A DNA stretch of 11,296 bases from Symbiodinium natans (GCA_905221605.1 CAJNDS010002621.1:328534-339829), one strand, 5' to 3'. Positions 1 to 5,128 are shown, numbered from the stretch's first letter. Notes: a model not told the origin generated them from the letters alone. Translations and numbers: made by a program.

Positions 1-57
1 TAAACCCCAAAAAAAAGAAAAACAAAACCTCCCCTCTGAGAATAGAAGGAGTGCAAG

Positions 58-122
58 AGTTGTTGGGCCCCGCGGCCATCGTCGCCGCCCCGGCGCAGGG
101 CAACCTGGAAGCGATACTTAGG
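58..122 (+). CDS. Candidate internal exon, ankyrin-like stretch
   Basis: Seen: a GC-rich island between AT-rich sequence and the first telomere-like block. One frame (codons from 60) is open and reads LLGPAAIVAAPAQGNLEAIL. The segment AAPAQGNLEAIL resembles the second helix of an ankyrin repeat (consensus A-A-x-x-G-H/N-L-E-x-V-x-x-L-L). A possible acceptor AG is at 56-57 or 58-59, and a donor GT at 123-124 opens directly into GTTTAGGG. Inference: an internal exon of a plus-strand gene whose 5' part lies outside the window. One short ankyrin-like segment does not establish the family, since neighbouring repeats would be needed. If the donor is at 123 the exon ends in phase 0, which does not match the exon at 629, so at least one exon between them would be missing. 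Confidence 0.35.
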
Positions 123-174
123 GTTTAGGGTTTAGGGTTTAGGTTTTAGGGTTTAGGGTTTAGGGTTTAGGGGT
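117..174 (+). repeat. Interstitial TTTAGGG array
   Basis: About eight head-to-tail copies of TTTAGGG, with one TTTTAGG variant, directly after the exon candidate ending at 122. G-rich on the plus strand. It decays into a G/T-rich degenerate tail (GTGTAAGGG, GTTCAAGCG) that runs to about 250. Confidence 0.9.
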
Positions 175-572
175 GTAAGGGTTGAAGGATGTAAGGGTTT
201 AAGGATGTCAGGGTTCAAGCGTTAGGGGTTTGGGGGTTGGGGGGTTTAGGGGCTTCAAGGTTTCCGGGGGCTACGGCTTAAGGGCTTTAGGGGCTTTGTC
301 AGGCTCAGCTGGCTTAAGCGGTGTAGGAGGCATCCTAGGATGGCGCCTTAAAGAGCGTAGGTTTCAGGGACTTCGCCTTGGGATGTGTCCCCTTAGACTT
401 TTCTGTCCTTAATGGGGATTATAGTACCCCGTATTAGCATCCCTATTAAGGACTGTGAGTAGAAGGGGAAAACATCCCAAAGTTAGCCTTTCAGATTTCC
501 GTTTGTTGCAGTTCAGGAGTGCACGAGGCTTTAGGCTGTAAAGGGGGCTTAGGGCTTGAGAGCCCTAATCCC
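175..572. other. Intergenic or intronic stretch without a recognised gene
   Basis: Degenerate G/T-rich sequence followed by unique sequence. The 60-codon ORF here is rich in Gly, has no family likeness and consists largely of decayed heptamers. The notable element is an imperfect hairpin at 403-454, listed separately. A very small exon after the AG at 307-308 is possible but cannot be supported. Confidence 0.5.
403..454. repeat. Imperfect inverted repeat (hairpin)
   Basis: The left arm CTGTCCTTAATGGGGAT and the right arm ATCCCTATTAAGGACTG are complementary over about 16 positions with two mismatches, separated by about 19 bases. It could be a small foldback element or an intronic RNA hairpin. 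No target-site duplication was identified. Confidence 0.6.
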
Positions 573-607
573 CAACCCTAAGCCCTAAGCCCTAAACCCT
601 AAACCCA
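566..607 (-). repeat. Interstitial CCCTAAA/CCCTAAG array
   Basis: Mixed CCCTAAG and CCCTAAA heptamers, C-rich on the plus strand, about 20 bases ahead of the acceptor of the exon candidate at 629. Confidence 0.85.
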
Positions 608-628
608 AAACCGCATGAGGGTTTCCAG

Positions 629-712
629 ATATCGTCATCCAGCCTGCCAAGGTCAAACCTCTTCGACATCGAGCCTTCATGCGCCTGGGCAAAGAGAAGC
701 CTTCAGCCCGCG
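629..712 (+). CDS. Candidate internal exon, basic protein segment
   Basis: Seen: a strong acceptor (GGTTTCCAG) ends at 628 and a donor GT lies at 713-714, opening into GTTTGGGGTTTAGGG. Between them is an 84-nt stretch open in the frame that starts with two bases (phase 1) and ends leaving one base. It reads IVIQPAKVKPLRHRAFMRLG and then continues with KEKPSAR. The segment is strongly basic, with no recognised domain. It could be a disordered, nucleic-acid-contacting or targeting segment, but this is not shown. Another frame is also open on the plus strand, so the reading is chosen by splice fit and composition. A 69-codon minus-strand ORF overlaps but is made mostly of telomere repeats and is rejected. 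Confidence 0.4.
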
Positions 713-772
713 GTTTGGGGTTTAGGGTTTGGGGTTTAGGGTTTAGGAATATGGGTTTAGGGTTTAGGGTTT
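713..772 (+). repeat. Interstitial TTTAGGG/TTTGGGG array
   Basis: TTTGGGG, TTTAGGG and one TTTAGGAATATGGG interruption. G-rich on the plus strand and directly abutting the 3' end of the exon candidate 629-712. Confidence 0.9.
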
Positions 773-904
773 GAACCCCCAATTGCCGCCTCAACTAAAA
801 AGAGATAGAGCCCATGGATCCCTGGAAGGCAAGCCCCCTGAAAAAAGACCGAAAAACCCTAAACCCCCAACGAGGACCCTAAAAGCCCCTAGCCTTTCAG
901 CGTT

Positions 905-1014
905 TAAACCCTAAACCCTAAACCCTAAACCCTAAACCCTAAACCCTAAACCCTAAACCCTAAACCCTAAACCCTAAACCCTAAACCCTAAACCCTAAAC
1001 CCTAAACCCTAAAC
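905..1014 (-). repeat. Long, near-perfect CCCTAAA array
   Basis: About 15.5 uninterrupted heptamers (110 bp), C-rich on the plus strand. No base substitutions were seen inside the block, unlike the decayed copies around it, which suggests recent expansion or homogenisation. It lies in the non-coding gap between the exon candidates at 629 and 1353. Confidence 0.95.
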
Positions 1015-1088
1015 CTGCGTTCCGGCTGAGCCCTGATTTGCAGGCAAATAAAAGCACGCAACCCTTAACCCGACTGCTCTCTTGACCT

Positions 1089-1263
1089 TTAGGGTTTGGG
1101 GTTTAGGGTTCAGGGGTCAGGGTTTAGGATTTGGGGTTTCAAGTTTCAGGCTTAAGGGGCCTAGGGTTCAAGGGGGTTCCAAACCCTGCGATGCTCCCTT
1201 GCGCCCTTTTGACTTAGTAGGGTTTAGGGTTTCGGGTTGAGGGTTTAGGGTTTAGGGTTAGTA
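1089..1263 (+). repeat. Degenerate TTTAGGG blocks with intervening unique DNA
   Basis: Two G-rich blocks (1089-1142 and 1217-1258) with substitutions (GGGTCAGGG, TTTCGGG, TTGAGGG). The second block sits inside a copy of a dispersed repeat (about 1196-1272; see findings). Confidence 0.8.
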
Positions 1264-1352
1264 AGGTGGGTTCTGCGGATGGTCAAATAAGGCTGAGGGT
1301 CTAACGGGTTGAGGGAGGCACCCTGAACCCTAAACCCTAAGCCCTTTCACAG

Positions 1353-1410
1353 GTTCGGCGAAAAGGTGCGATCTTTGGCCACGGGATCCTCGGCCAGCAG
1401 TTCCCATAGG
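1353..1410 (+). CDS. Candidate short exon, frame undecided
   Basis: Seen: an acceptor CTTTCACAG ending at 1352, preceded by CCCTAAACCCTAAGCCC, and a donor GT at 1411-1412 opening into GTTGAGGGTTTAGGG. The 58 nt are open in two frames throughout. The third meets a stop codon (1407-1409) only at the last complete codon. One open reading is FGEKVRSLATGSSASSSHR, a Ser-rich linker-like segment; another, GSAKRCDLWPRDPRPAVPI, fits the phase of the exon at 629-712. The short length means openness carries little weight. Support comes only from the splice-like edges and the unique GC-rich composition between two telomere-like blocks. Confidence 0.25.
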
Positions 1411-1458
1411 GTTGAGGGTTTAGGGTTTAGGGTTTAAGGTAGTACGCCGAAATTTCAG

Positions 1459-1479
1459 TGCTGTCACTGTACTATCAAG
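1459..1479 (+). CDS. Possible 21-nt microexon
   Basis: A pyrimidine-containing acceptor (AATTTCAG) ends at 1458 and a consensus-like CAAG/GT donor lies at 1479-1481, with a TTTAGGG array following. 21 nt is a multiple of three and all three frames are open. It is phase-compatible with the second reading of 1353-1410. Far too short to prove from sequence. Confidence 0.15.
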
Positions 1480-1558
1480 GTTTAGGGTTTAGGGTTTAGG
1501 GTTTAGGGTTTAGGGTTTAGGGTTTAGGGTTTAGGGTTTAGGGTTTAGGGTTTAGGGT
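1480..1558 (+). repeat. Near-perfect TTTAGGG array
   Basis: About eleven uninterrupted TTTAGGG units, G-rich on the plus strand. The first base of the array coincides with the donor GT of the possible microexon. Confidence 0.95.
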
Positions 1559-1586
1559 ATCTTCACCCTCATAGCCGCGCTGTCAG

Positions 1587-1658
1587 GGTTCAGGGCCTCA
1601 TGGGCCATCAACGGCGCGAGCCCAAACAACACAATTGCTTGACAACCTAAGAATGAGG
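1587..1658 (+). CDS. Candidate short exon, unknown product
   Basis: Seen: an acceptor CTGTCAG ending at 1586 (an alternative AG at 1592-1593), and a donor GT at 1659-1660 opening into GTTTAGGG. The only frame open across this island reads GSGPHGPSTARAQTTQLLDN followed by LRMR and ends in phase 0. No domain is recognised. The other two frames contain stops before the donor. Confidence is low because the island is short. Confidence 0.25.
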
Positions 1659-1709
1659 GTTTAGGGTTTAGGGTTTAGGGTTTAGGTTTTAGGGTTTAGG
1701 GTTTAGGGT
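1656..1709 (+). repeat. TTTAGGG array
   Basis: Seven to eight units with one TTTTAGG variant, G-rich on the plus strand, directly following the donor of the exon candidate 1587-1658. Confidence 0.9.
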
Positions 1710-1729
1710 GCTGTTTAGGTTGCAGGGTG

Positions 1730-1773
1730 TACTTGGAAGCTCTTTTGACTCAGTCAGTCTACGTGGCACCCCT
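1730..1773 (+). repeat. Dispersed non-telomeric repeat, copy 1
   Basis: Copy of a roughly 35-45-bp element with core TTTTGACT(C/T)AGT and flanks TACTTGGAAGC and GTCTAC. Related copies lie at 3856-3893 and, inverted, 3945-3978, with partial copies near 1196-1222 and 2530-2560. Each sits beside telomere-like heptamers. Confidence 0.55.
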
Positions 1774-1921
1774 CAAGATGTCCGCTCTGGGCCCTGCAAG
1801 TAGGGGTAAGGAGCAGTTGGGGTGGACGCCCGCATCGTGTTCTGCAACTTCAGCTCCCAAGCCCGAAAGCCCTGAGTCATAATTATAATGGCCACAAGCC
1901 TTGAGCTCTGAATAAGGTCAG

Positions 1922-2010
1922 GGACAGAAATCCCAGACCTTGTGTCGAGATTGCTGCGGAGTGTCCCTGAAGTCGTTGTTCCTGCGCCGGGCCTAGCTGG
2001 AACATGGTTG
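1922..2010 (+). CDS. Candidate internal exon, helical segment of unknown protein
   Basis: Seen: an acceptor GGTCAG ends at 1921 and a strong donor GTGAGT begins at 2011. The 89-nt interval starts with two bases (phase 1) and is open to phase 0. It reads TEIPDLVSRLLRSVPEVVVP, then APGLAGTWL. The spacing of Leu, Val and Ile suggests an amphipathic helix followed by a Pro/Gly turn. An in-frame TGA at 1909 lies just before the acceptor, as expected for an intron. It is phase-compatible with 2147-2236 (phase 0) and then 2353-2414. No family is recognised. This is one of the better coding candidates because of the donor and protein-like composition. Confidence 0.5.
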
Positions 2011-2146
2011 GTGAGTTGTCTATATTAGGGTCCCTGTTTGGGGCACCCTAAACCCTAAACCCTAAATATGAGGGGCCCCAAGGACCCCAAAAGGGACCAT
2101 ACTTTGGAGAAGTGAACCAGTTGAGTTGAGGGTCGAAGGTTTCCAG

Positions 2147-2236
2147 GCTGGAGCTGTGTGCTTCTTTTGTGGTGCTGCGTGGTGCAAAAGCCTCTCTCGC
2201 TTTCAATCCCAAGGCCTACTCTTGACCGTTACCCGG
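2147..2236 (+). CDS. Candidate internal exon, Cys-containing segment
   Basis: Seen: an acceptor GGTTTCCAG ending at 2146, and a donor GTGTAG at 2237 opening into a TTTAGGG block. The 90-nt stretch is open in phase 0/0, reading AGAVCFFCGAAWCKSLSRFQ, then SQGLLLTVTR. Three Cys occur within nine residues (C-x2-C-x4-C), but no zinc-binding family is evident. The same frame is open back to 2072, so an earlier acceptor (2071-2072 or 2092-2093) is possible but would break phase with the upstream exon. The intron 2011-2146 would contain three CCCTAAA units. Confidence 0.35.
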
Positions 2237-2278
2237 GTGTAGGGTTTAGGGTTTAGGGTGTAGGGTGTAGGGTTTCGG
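2237..2278 (+). repeat. Short TTTAGGG/GTGTAGGG block
   Basis: Five heptamer-like units including GTGTAGG variants, starting exactly at the donor of the exon candidate 2147-2236. Confidence 0.85.
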
Positions 2279-2352
2279 GCCTAGACACTCCCTGCAATTC
2301 CCTGTGTCACTTTGGAGGTTGGCGCTTCGAGGGGGGGGGTTCCAGGATTTAG

Positions 2353-2414
2353 GGCGTGGCGACTTGCCGTTGCCCTGGCGTAGTTGAATTTCATCTTCAG
2401 GGTTCGCGTGTATG
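2353..2414 (+). CDS. Candidate internal exon, unknown product
   Basis: Seen: an acceptor GGATTTAG ending at 2352 and a donor GTTTGT at 2415, followed by a nine-unit TTTAGGG array. The 62 nt are open in phase 0 and end in phase 2, reading GVATCRCPGVVEFHLQGSRV. It continues the phase of 2147-2236 across a 116-nt GT-AG intron. No domain is recognised, and the acceptor lacks a pyrimidine tract, so confidence is limited. Confidence 0.35.
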
Positions 2415-2424
2415 GTTTGTTTAT

Positions 2425-2489
2425 AGGGTTTAGGGTTTAGGGTTTAGGGTTTAGGGTTTAGGGTTTAGGGTTTAGGGTTTAGGGTTTAG
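2425..2489 (+). repeat. Near-perfect TTTAGGG array
   Basis: Nine consecutive TTTAGGG units, G-rich on the plus strand, a few bases inside the intron that would follow the exon candidate 2353-2414. Confidence 0.95.
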
Positions 2490-2565
2490 GCTCTAGGGGT
2501 TTTTCTTCGGCAGGTCTGGTGGAATTTCGATATTGCTCTTTTGACTTAACCCGAAGGGTTTGTAC

Positions 2566-2588
2566 GGTTTAGGGTTTAGGGTTTAGGG
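2566..2588 (+). repeat. Short TTTAGGG block
   Basis: Three heptamers of the G-rich orientation, upstream of an AT-rich exon-like segment. Confidence 0.85.
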
Positions 2589-2629
2589 CTTACGGCTGAG
2601 GCTTCTAATAAGAAATCTGCCTTTTTCAG

Positions 2630-2721
2630 CCAAGGTTTCGAAATTTCTTAAAACCCCAAATGGAAATAAGAAAGTTAGGTTTGAACCAGACCCTGAAATA
2701 TATTTCTTATTCGAGGGTTGA
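2630..2721 (+). CDS. AT-rich exon-like segment ending in TGA
   Basis: Seen: a strong polypyrimidine acceptor (CTGCCTTTTTCAG) ends at 2629. The phase-1 frame is open to a TGA at 2719-2721 and reads KVSKFLKTPNGNKKVRFEPD, then PEIYFLFEG. Just after it lies GAG/GTGAGTATAG (2727-2736), an excellent donor, which conflicts with a stop in this frame. The other two frames also stop before that donor. The segment is clearly more A+T-rich than other islands. KVRF followed by acidic residues is compatible with the RVxF docking motif of protein phosphatase 1, but such short motifs occur by chance. It could be a terminal exon, an exon with a damaged frame, or a fragment of foreign or transposon DNA. An overlapping 60-codon minus-strand ORF looks like the shadow. 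Confidence 0.3.
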
Positions 2722-2796
2722 TTAGAGGTGAGTATAGGGACAGAGTTGGGGAACATGTAACTCACCAGTGTAGAGCTTTTCGGTGTGCTCTAAGCT

Positions 2797-2858
2797 CTAA
2801 ACCCTAAACCCTAAACCCTAAACCCTACAGCCGAAACCCTAAACCCTAAACCCTAAAC
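2797..2858 (-). repeat. CCCTAAA array with one interruption
   Basis: Eight CCCTAAA units in two blocks separated by CCCTACAGCCGAAA, C-rich on the plus strand. It abuts the palindromic repeat cluster that begins at 2861. Confidence 0.9.
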
Positions 2859-2928
2859 GCGGGGAAGAGGCCCTGCACAAAAAGTAACACCTCAAAAAAG
2901 GTGACTTTTTGTGCCGGGCCTCTTCCCC

Positions 2929-2967
2929 TAAGCCCTGAGCCCTGATCCCTGAGCCCTGAGCCCTTAA
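2929..2967 (-). repeat. CCCTGAG heptamer spacer, copy 1
   Basis: Head-to-tail 7-bp units of the form CCCTAAG, CCCTGAG and CCCTGAT inside the palindrome cluster. The period equals the telomere heptamer and the units differ from CCCTAAA at one to three positions. Confidence 0.8.
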
Positions 2968-3159
2968 AGGCTTCCCCGCAAGAGCCCGGCACAAAAAGTC
3001 ACCTTTTTTGGGCCCTTTCCGGCCCCAACCACCTCAAAAAAGGTGACTTTTTGTGCCGGGCCTCTTCCCCGCAAGAGCCCGGCACAAAAAGTCACCTTTT
3101 TTGGGCCTTTCCGTCCTGAAACACCTCAAAAAAGTGACTTTTTGTGCCGGGCCTCTTCC

Positions 3160-3228
3160 CCTAAGCCCTGAGCCCTGAGCTCTGAGCTCTGAGTTCTGAG
3201 CCCTGAGCCCTGAGCCCTGAGCCCTTAA
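3160..3228 (-). repeat. CCCTGAG/CTCTGAG heptamer spacer, copy 2
   Basis: About nine 7-bp units (CCCTAAG, CCCTGAG, CTCTGAG, GTTCTGAG), a longer version of the spacer at 2929 and in the same position relative to the hairpins. Both are followed by CCTTAAAGGC, which suggests that spacer plus hairpin was duplicated as one unit. Confidence 0.8.
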
Positions 3229-3588
3229 AGGCATCCCGCAAGAGCCCGGCACAAAAAGTCACCTTTTTTGGGCCTTTCCGGCCCCAAGCACCTCAAAAAA
3301 GGTGACTTTTTGTGCCGGGACTCTTCCCCGCATGAGCCCGGCACAAAAAGTCACCTTCCGGCCTCAAACACCTCAAAAAAGGTGACTTTTTGTGCCGGGC
3401 CTCTTCCCCGCAAGAGCCCGGCAAAAAGTCACCTTTTTTGGGCCTTTCCGGCCTGAAACACCTCAAAAAAGGTGACTTTTTGTGCCGCCTCTTCCTCGCA
3501 AGAGCCCGCCACAAAAAGTCACCTTTTTTGGGCCTTTCCGGCCCCAAGCACCTCAAAAAAGGTGACTTTTTGTGCCGGGCCTCTTCCC

Positions 3589-3800
3589 AGAGGCTTTAGG
3601 TTGAGACTACGGGGCTTAAGGGATTAGAGGGTTTGAGGCTTGCAGTTTCTTGGGTTCTTGGTAAATATGACAGAGAACGTTACTTAAATACTTCCTCGGC
3701 GGAATTGTTTGGGGCGAGCCTGCGAGGCCCTGGATTTTAAAATGTGTGGCCGTTCCAGGTCCAGATTTCTAATAAAATCTCTTAACACACTCCTGGGCCG
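3589..3800. other. Unique sequence, no gene recognised
   Basis: Mixed-composition DNA with several AG and GT dinucleotides. A 15-nt island after GCTTGCAG and before GTAAAT could be a microexon but cannot be supported. No domain, RNA gene or repeat was seen. Confidence 0.4.
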
Positions 3801-3856
3801 TAGGGCTTAGGCCTTAGGGCTTAGGGCTTGGGGCTTGGGGCTTAGGGTTTAGGGTT
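3801..3856 (+). repeat. Degenerate TTAGGGC block
   Basis: Eight G-rich heptamer-like units, mostly variants such as CTTAGGG and CTTGGGG, passing into true TTTAGGG at the end. It lies immediately before a copy of the dispersed repeat. Confidence 0.8.
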
Positions 3857-3978
3857 ACTTGGAAGCCATTTCTGTGAACTTAGTAAGTCTACTCAGTCTC
3901 CCCTAGAAACCCATTTATTAGCCCCATAACCCACCTTGCTAACCCTACTTACTAAGTCAAAAGGGACTTCAAAGTAGG
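3856..3978. repeat. Foldback pair of the dispersed repeat
   Basis: The plus-orientation copy TACTTGGAAGCC...ACTTAGTAAGTCTAC (3856-3893) and an inverted copy CTTACTAAGTCAAAAGGGAC...AAAGTAGG (3945-3978) face each other across about 50 bases. They could form a stem of about 30 bp with mismatches. This may be a small non-autonomous foldback element or two independent insertions. No terminal duplications were identified. Confidence 0.55.
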
Positions 3979-3979
3979 C

Positions 3980-4193
3980 CCTTTGCTTCTCTGGTTTTGG
4001 GGGGTTTAGCTTGCCTTAGAAGCCCTGTTAAACCAAAAAGGGGGCACCCTTTTTCTTCCTCGTTTTCTCCTGGGTCGAGTGGACCAAGTGGAAATCTGTC
4101 GGATTGGGGGCACGCGGAGTCTGGGTTGCTGTTAAAGAAACTTAAAGTGCCTTAAAGCTTAATGAAGAGGGTAGAAAGGGTTCGAGGAGTCGA
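3980..4193. other. Unique sequence, weak coding hints only
   Basis: Around 4065-4155 two plus-strand frames are open at once (one reads VEWTKWKSVGLGARGVWVAV), following a pyrimidine-rich tract at 4048-4070. No clear AG/GT pair supports either frame, so no exon is called. Confidence 0.35.
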
Positions 4194-4270
4194 AGCCCTA
4201 AACCCTAAACCCTAATTAAGCCCTAAGCCCTACACCCTACACCCTACACCCTAAACCCTAAACCCTAACA
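4194..4270 (-). repeat. CCCTAAA array with CCCTACA and CCCTAAG variants
   Basis: Ten or eleven C-rich heptamers, including three consecutive CCCTACA units, showing local spread of one variant. Confidence 0.9.
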
Positions 4271-4460
4271 CTCGAAGTGAGGTTGGGCCACCGAATTCAG
4301 GTTGACTTCCTGAAAGGACCGGCACAAGGGAGACTTTGAGGGTTGGGGTGGGAGGGTTTAGGCTTGTGCAGGGCTGAGGAGGTTAGGGTTGAGGGTGGGT
4401 GGGGTGGGGGCGTGGATGTTCTCAATGTGGGATGGGGGGGGACTCAGCCAAATCCCTAGT
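4271..4460. other. G-rich unique sequence, no gene assigned
   Basis: An island after the acceptor-like GAATTCAG (ending 4290) reads VDFLKGPAQGRL before TGA. It faintly resembles the ankyrin-like stretch at 58-122, but no usable donor precedes the stop, so it is not called. The remainder is G-rich, with GGGTGGGTGGGGTGGGGG at 4395-4411, a plausible G-quadruplex motif. Confidence 0.35.
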
Positions 4461-4481
4461 CCCCCCCCCCCCCCCCCCCCC
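4461..4481. repeat. Poly(C) tract, 21 bases
   Basis: A homopolymer run of C directly before a CCCTAAACCCC block (4482-4508). A matching G17 tract occurs 100 bases downstream. Confidence 0.95.
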
Positions 4482-4581
4482 ACCCTAAACCCCAACCCTA
4501 AACCCTAACTCCTTCGAAGCCTCTACCCTGCGCCTCAGCATTGGAACCTTGTACCATCGATGGGCGTTACACTTCTCACTT

Positions 4582-4598
4582 GGGGGGGGGGGGGGGGG
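4582..4598. repeat. Poly(G) tract, 17 bases
   Basis: A homopolymer run of G in unique sequence, complementary to the C21 tract at 4461. The overlapping 64-codon ORF encodes Gly through this tract and is not regarded as real. Confidence 0.95.
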
Positions 4599-4670
4599 TT
4601 TCCGAAATTTGGGATACCTGATTGGGGTCCTGATTGTCGGGGAATCTTATTATTTGGAGGTCTATTTTAG

Positions 4671-4719
4671 GGTCCCCTATTTGCGCAAGCCCCCACCGAC
4701 TCCAAATCGCTTGCATATG
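4671..4719 (+). CDS. Candidate short exon, frame uncertain
   Basis: Seen: an acceptor GTCTATTTTAG ends at 4670. The phase-0 reading GPLFAQAPTDSKSLAY ends leaving one base before a donor GT at 4720-4721, which would match the phase-1 start of the exon at 5029. The same frame stays open to another GT at 4740, giving a 69-nt alternative. A different frame (VPYLRKPPPTPNRLHM) is equally open and would continue the exon at 2353-2414. The reading therefore cannot be settled, and no domain is visible. Confidence 0.3.
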
Positions 4720-4830
4720 GTGCTTTGTGGTGCTTTACTGTAACTTTAGATCCTTAGCCTTTTTGGGTTTATTGGGTTTCTTACTAAGGCAGCCTACCCT
4801 CCTAAGTGCGCCAAGGGTGTGTGCGCGTGT

Positions 4831-4844
4831 GAGAGAGAGAGAGA
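4831..4844 (+). repeat. (GA)7 microsatellite
   Basis: Seven GA dinucleotides preceded by a GTGTGTGCGCGTGT stretch, in unique non-coding sequence. Confidence 0.9.
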
Positions 4845-4985
4845 TACTTGGTCACCAAGGACAGCTTCCTTAGTACCCTAAGTCAGGGTCGGCACAGGCC
4901 CGAAAAGATAAAGGATGTAATAGAGGCGCCTAAATGATTAGAACAGGGTTTTGGGGGGAAGGGACCCATAAGGGAATATTGTTAG

Positions 4986-5010
4986 TAAACCCTAAACCCT
5001 AAACCCTAGG
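4986..5010 (-). repeat. Short CCCTAAA block
   Basis: Three C-rich heptamers that flip to AGGGTT at 5008, about 20 bases ahead of the acceptor of the exon at 5029. Confidence 0.85.
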
Positions 5011-5028
5011 GTTATCGGGTTACGGCAG

Positions 5029-5111
5029 CCAGGGCGGGCCAGCGTGGACAGCTGGATTCACTGCCAGGCAGGCTTTCTTTCGATGATCTGCAGTCTCTGA
5101 AAACCATTTTG
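5029..5111 (+). CDS. Exon of multi-exon gene A (unknown protein)
   Basis: Seen: an acceptor CGGCAG ending at 5028 and a donor GTAGGC at 5112. The 83 nt start with two bases (phase 1) and are open to phase 0, reading RAGQRGQLDSLPGRLSFDDL and then QSLKTIL. The C-terminal part, with acidic and Leu-rich spacing, looks helical. The next three exon candidates follow in matching phase, which is the main support: random islands would rarely keep frame through four junctions. No family is recognised. The 136-nt intron after it is almost entirely CCCTAAA/CCCCAAA heptamers. Confidence 0.55.
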
Positions 5112-5128
5112 GTAGGCCCCTGGTACAT

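Larger units (their letters stand above)
2861..3588. repeat. Cluster of seven palindromic (hairpin) repeats
   Basis: Seen: seven inverted-repeat pairs. The left arm is GCCCGGCACAAAAAGTCACC plus a T run; the right arm is its complement, an A run plus GGTGACTTTTTGTGCCGGGC. Right arms start near 2894, 3035, 3128, 3295, 3375, 3465 and 3555. Left arms start near 2871 (degenerate), 2984, 3077, 3244, 3336, 3416 and 3504. Arms of about 25 bp flank a GC-rich loop of roughly 25 bases (GGGCCTTTCCGGCCCC and CACCTC). Adjacent units are joined by CTCTTCCCCGCAAGAG, itself a palindrome, so the structure is nested. The period is 80-93 bp, with two longer spacers made of CCCTGAG heptamers. The ORFs on both strands here encode KKGDFLCRA-type repeats only because the DNA is palindromic, and I do not call them genes. 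No transposase or CRISPR genes accompany it. Confidence 0.95.

Noticed and set aside
230-412. 60-codon Gly-rich plus ORF
   Set aside because: It lies in decayed G-rich heptamer sequence and shows no domain.
905-1014. True chromosome end
   Set aside because: Arrays are short, occur in both orientations and are flanked on both sides by unique sequence, so they are interstitial.
1815-1872. Frame reading GVDARIVFCNFSSQARKP
   Set aside because: Protein-like, but it ends in TGA without a usable donor, and two other frames are also open.
2861-3588. CRISPR array
   Set aside because: The arms alternate in orientation, spacers are similar to one another, there are no cas genes, and the setting is eukaryotic.
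3034-3599. Repeat-protein ORFs on both strands
   Set aside because: Produced by the palindromic satellite; the same peptides appear on both strands.
3640-3662. 15-nt microexon between GCTTGCAG and GTAAAT
   Set aside because: Too short to distinguish from chance AG/GT pairs.
5100-5113. Dinoflagellate spliced-leader remnant (CCATTTTGG-like)
   Set aside because: Only nine bases resemble the leader, inside a coding exon. The remainder does not match.
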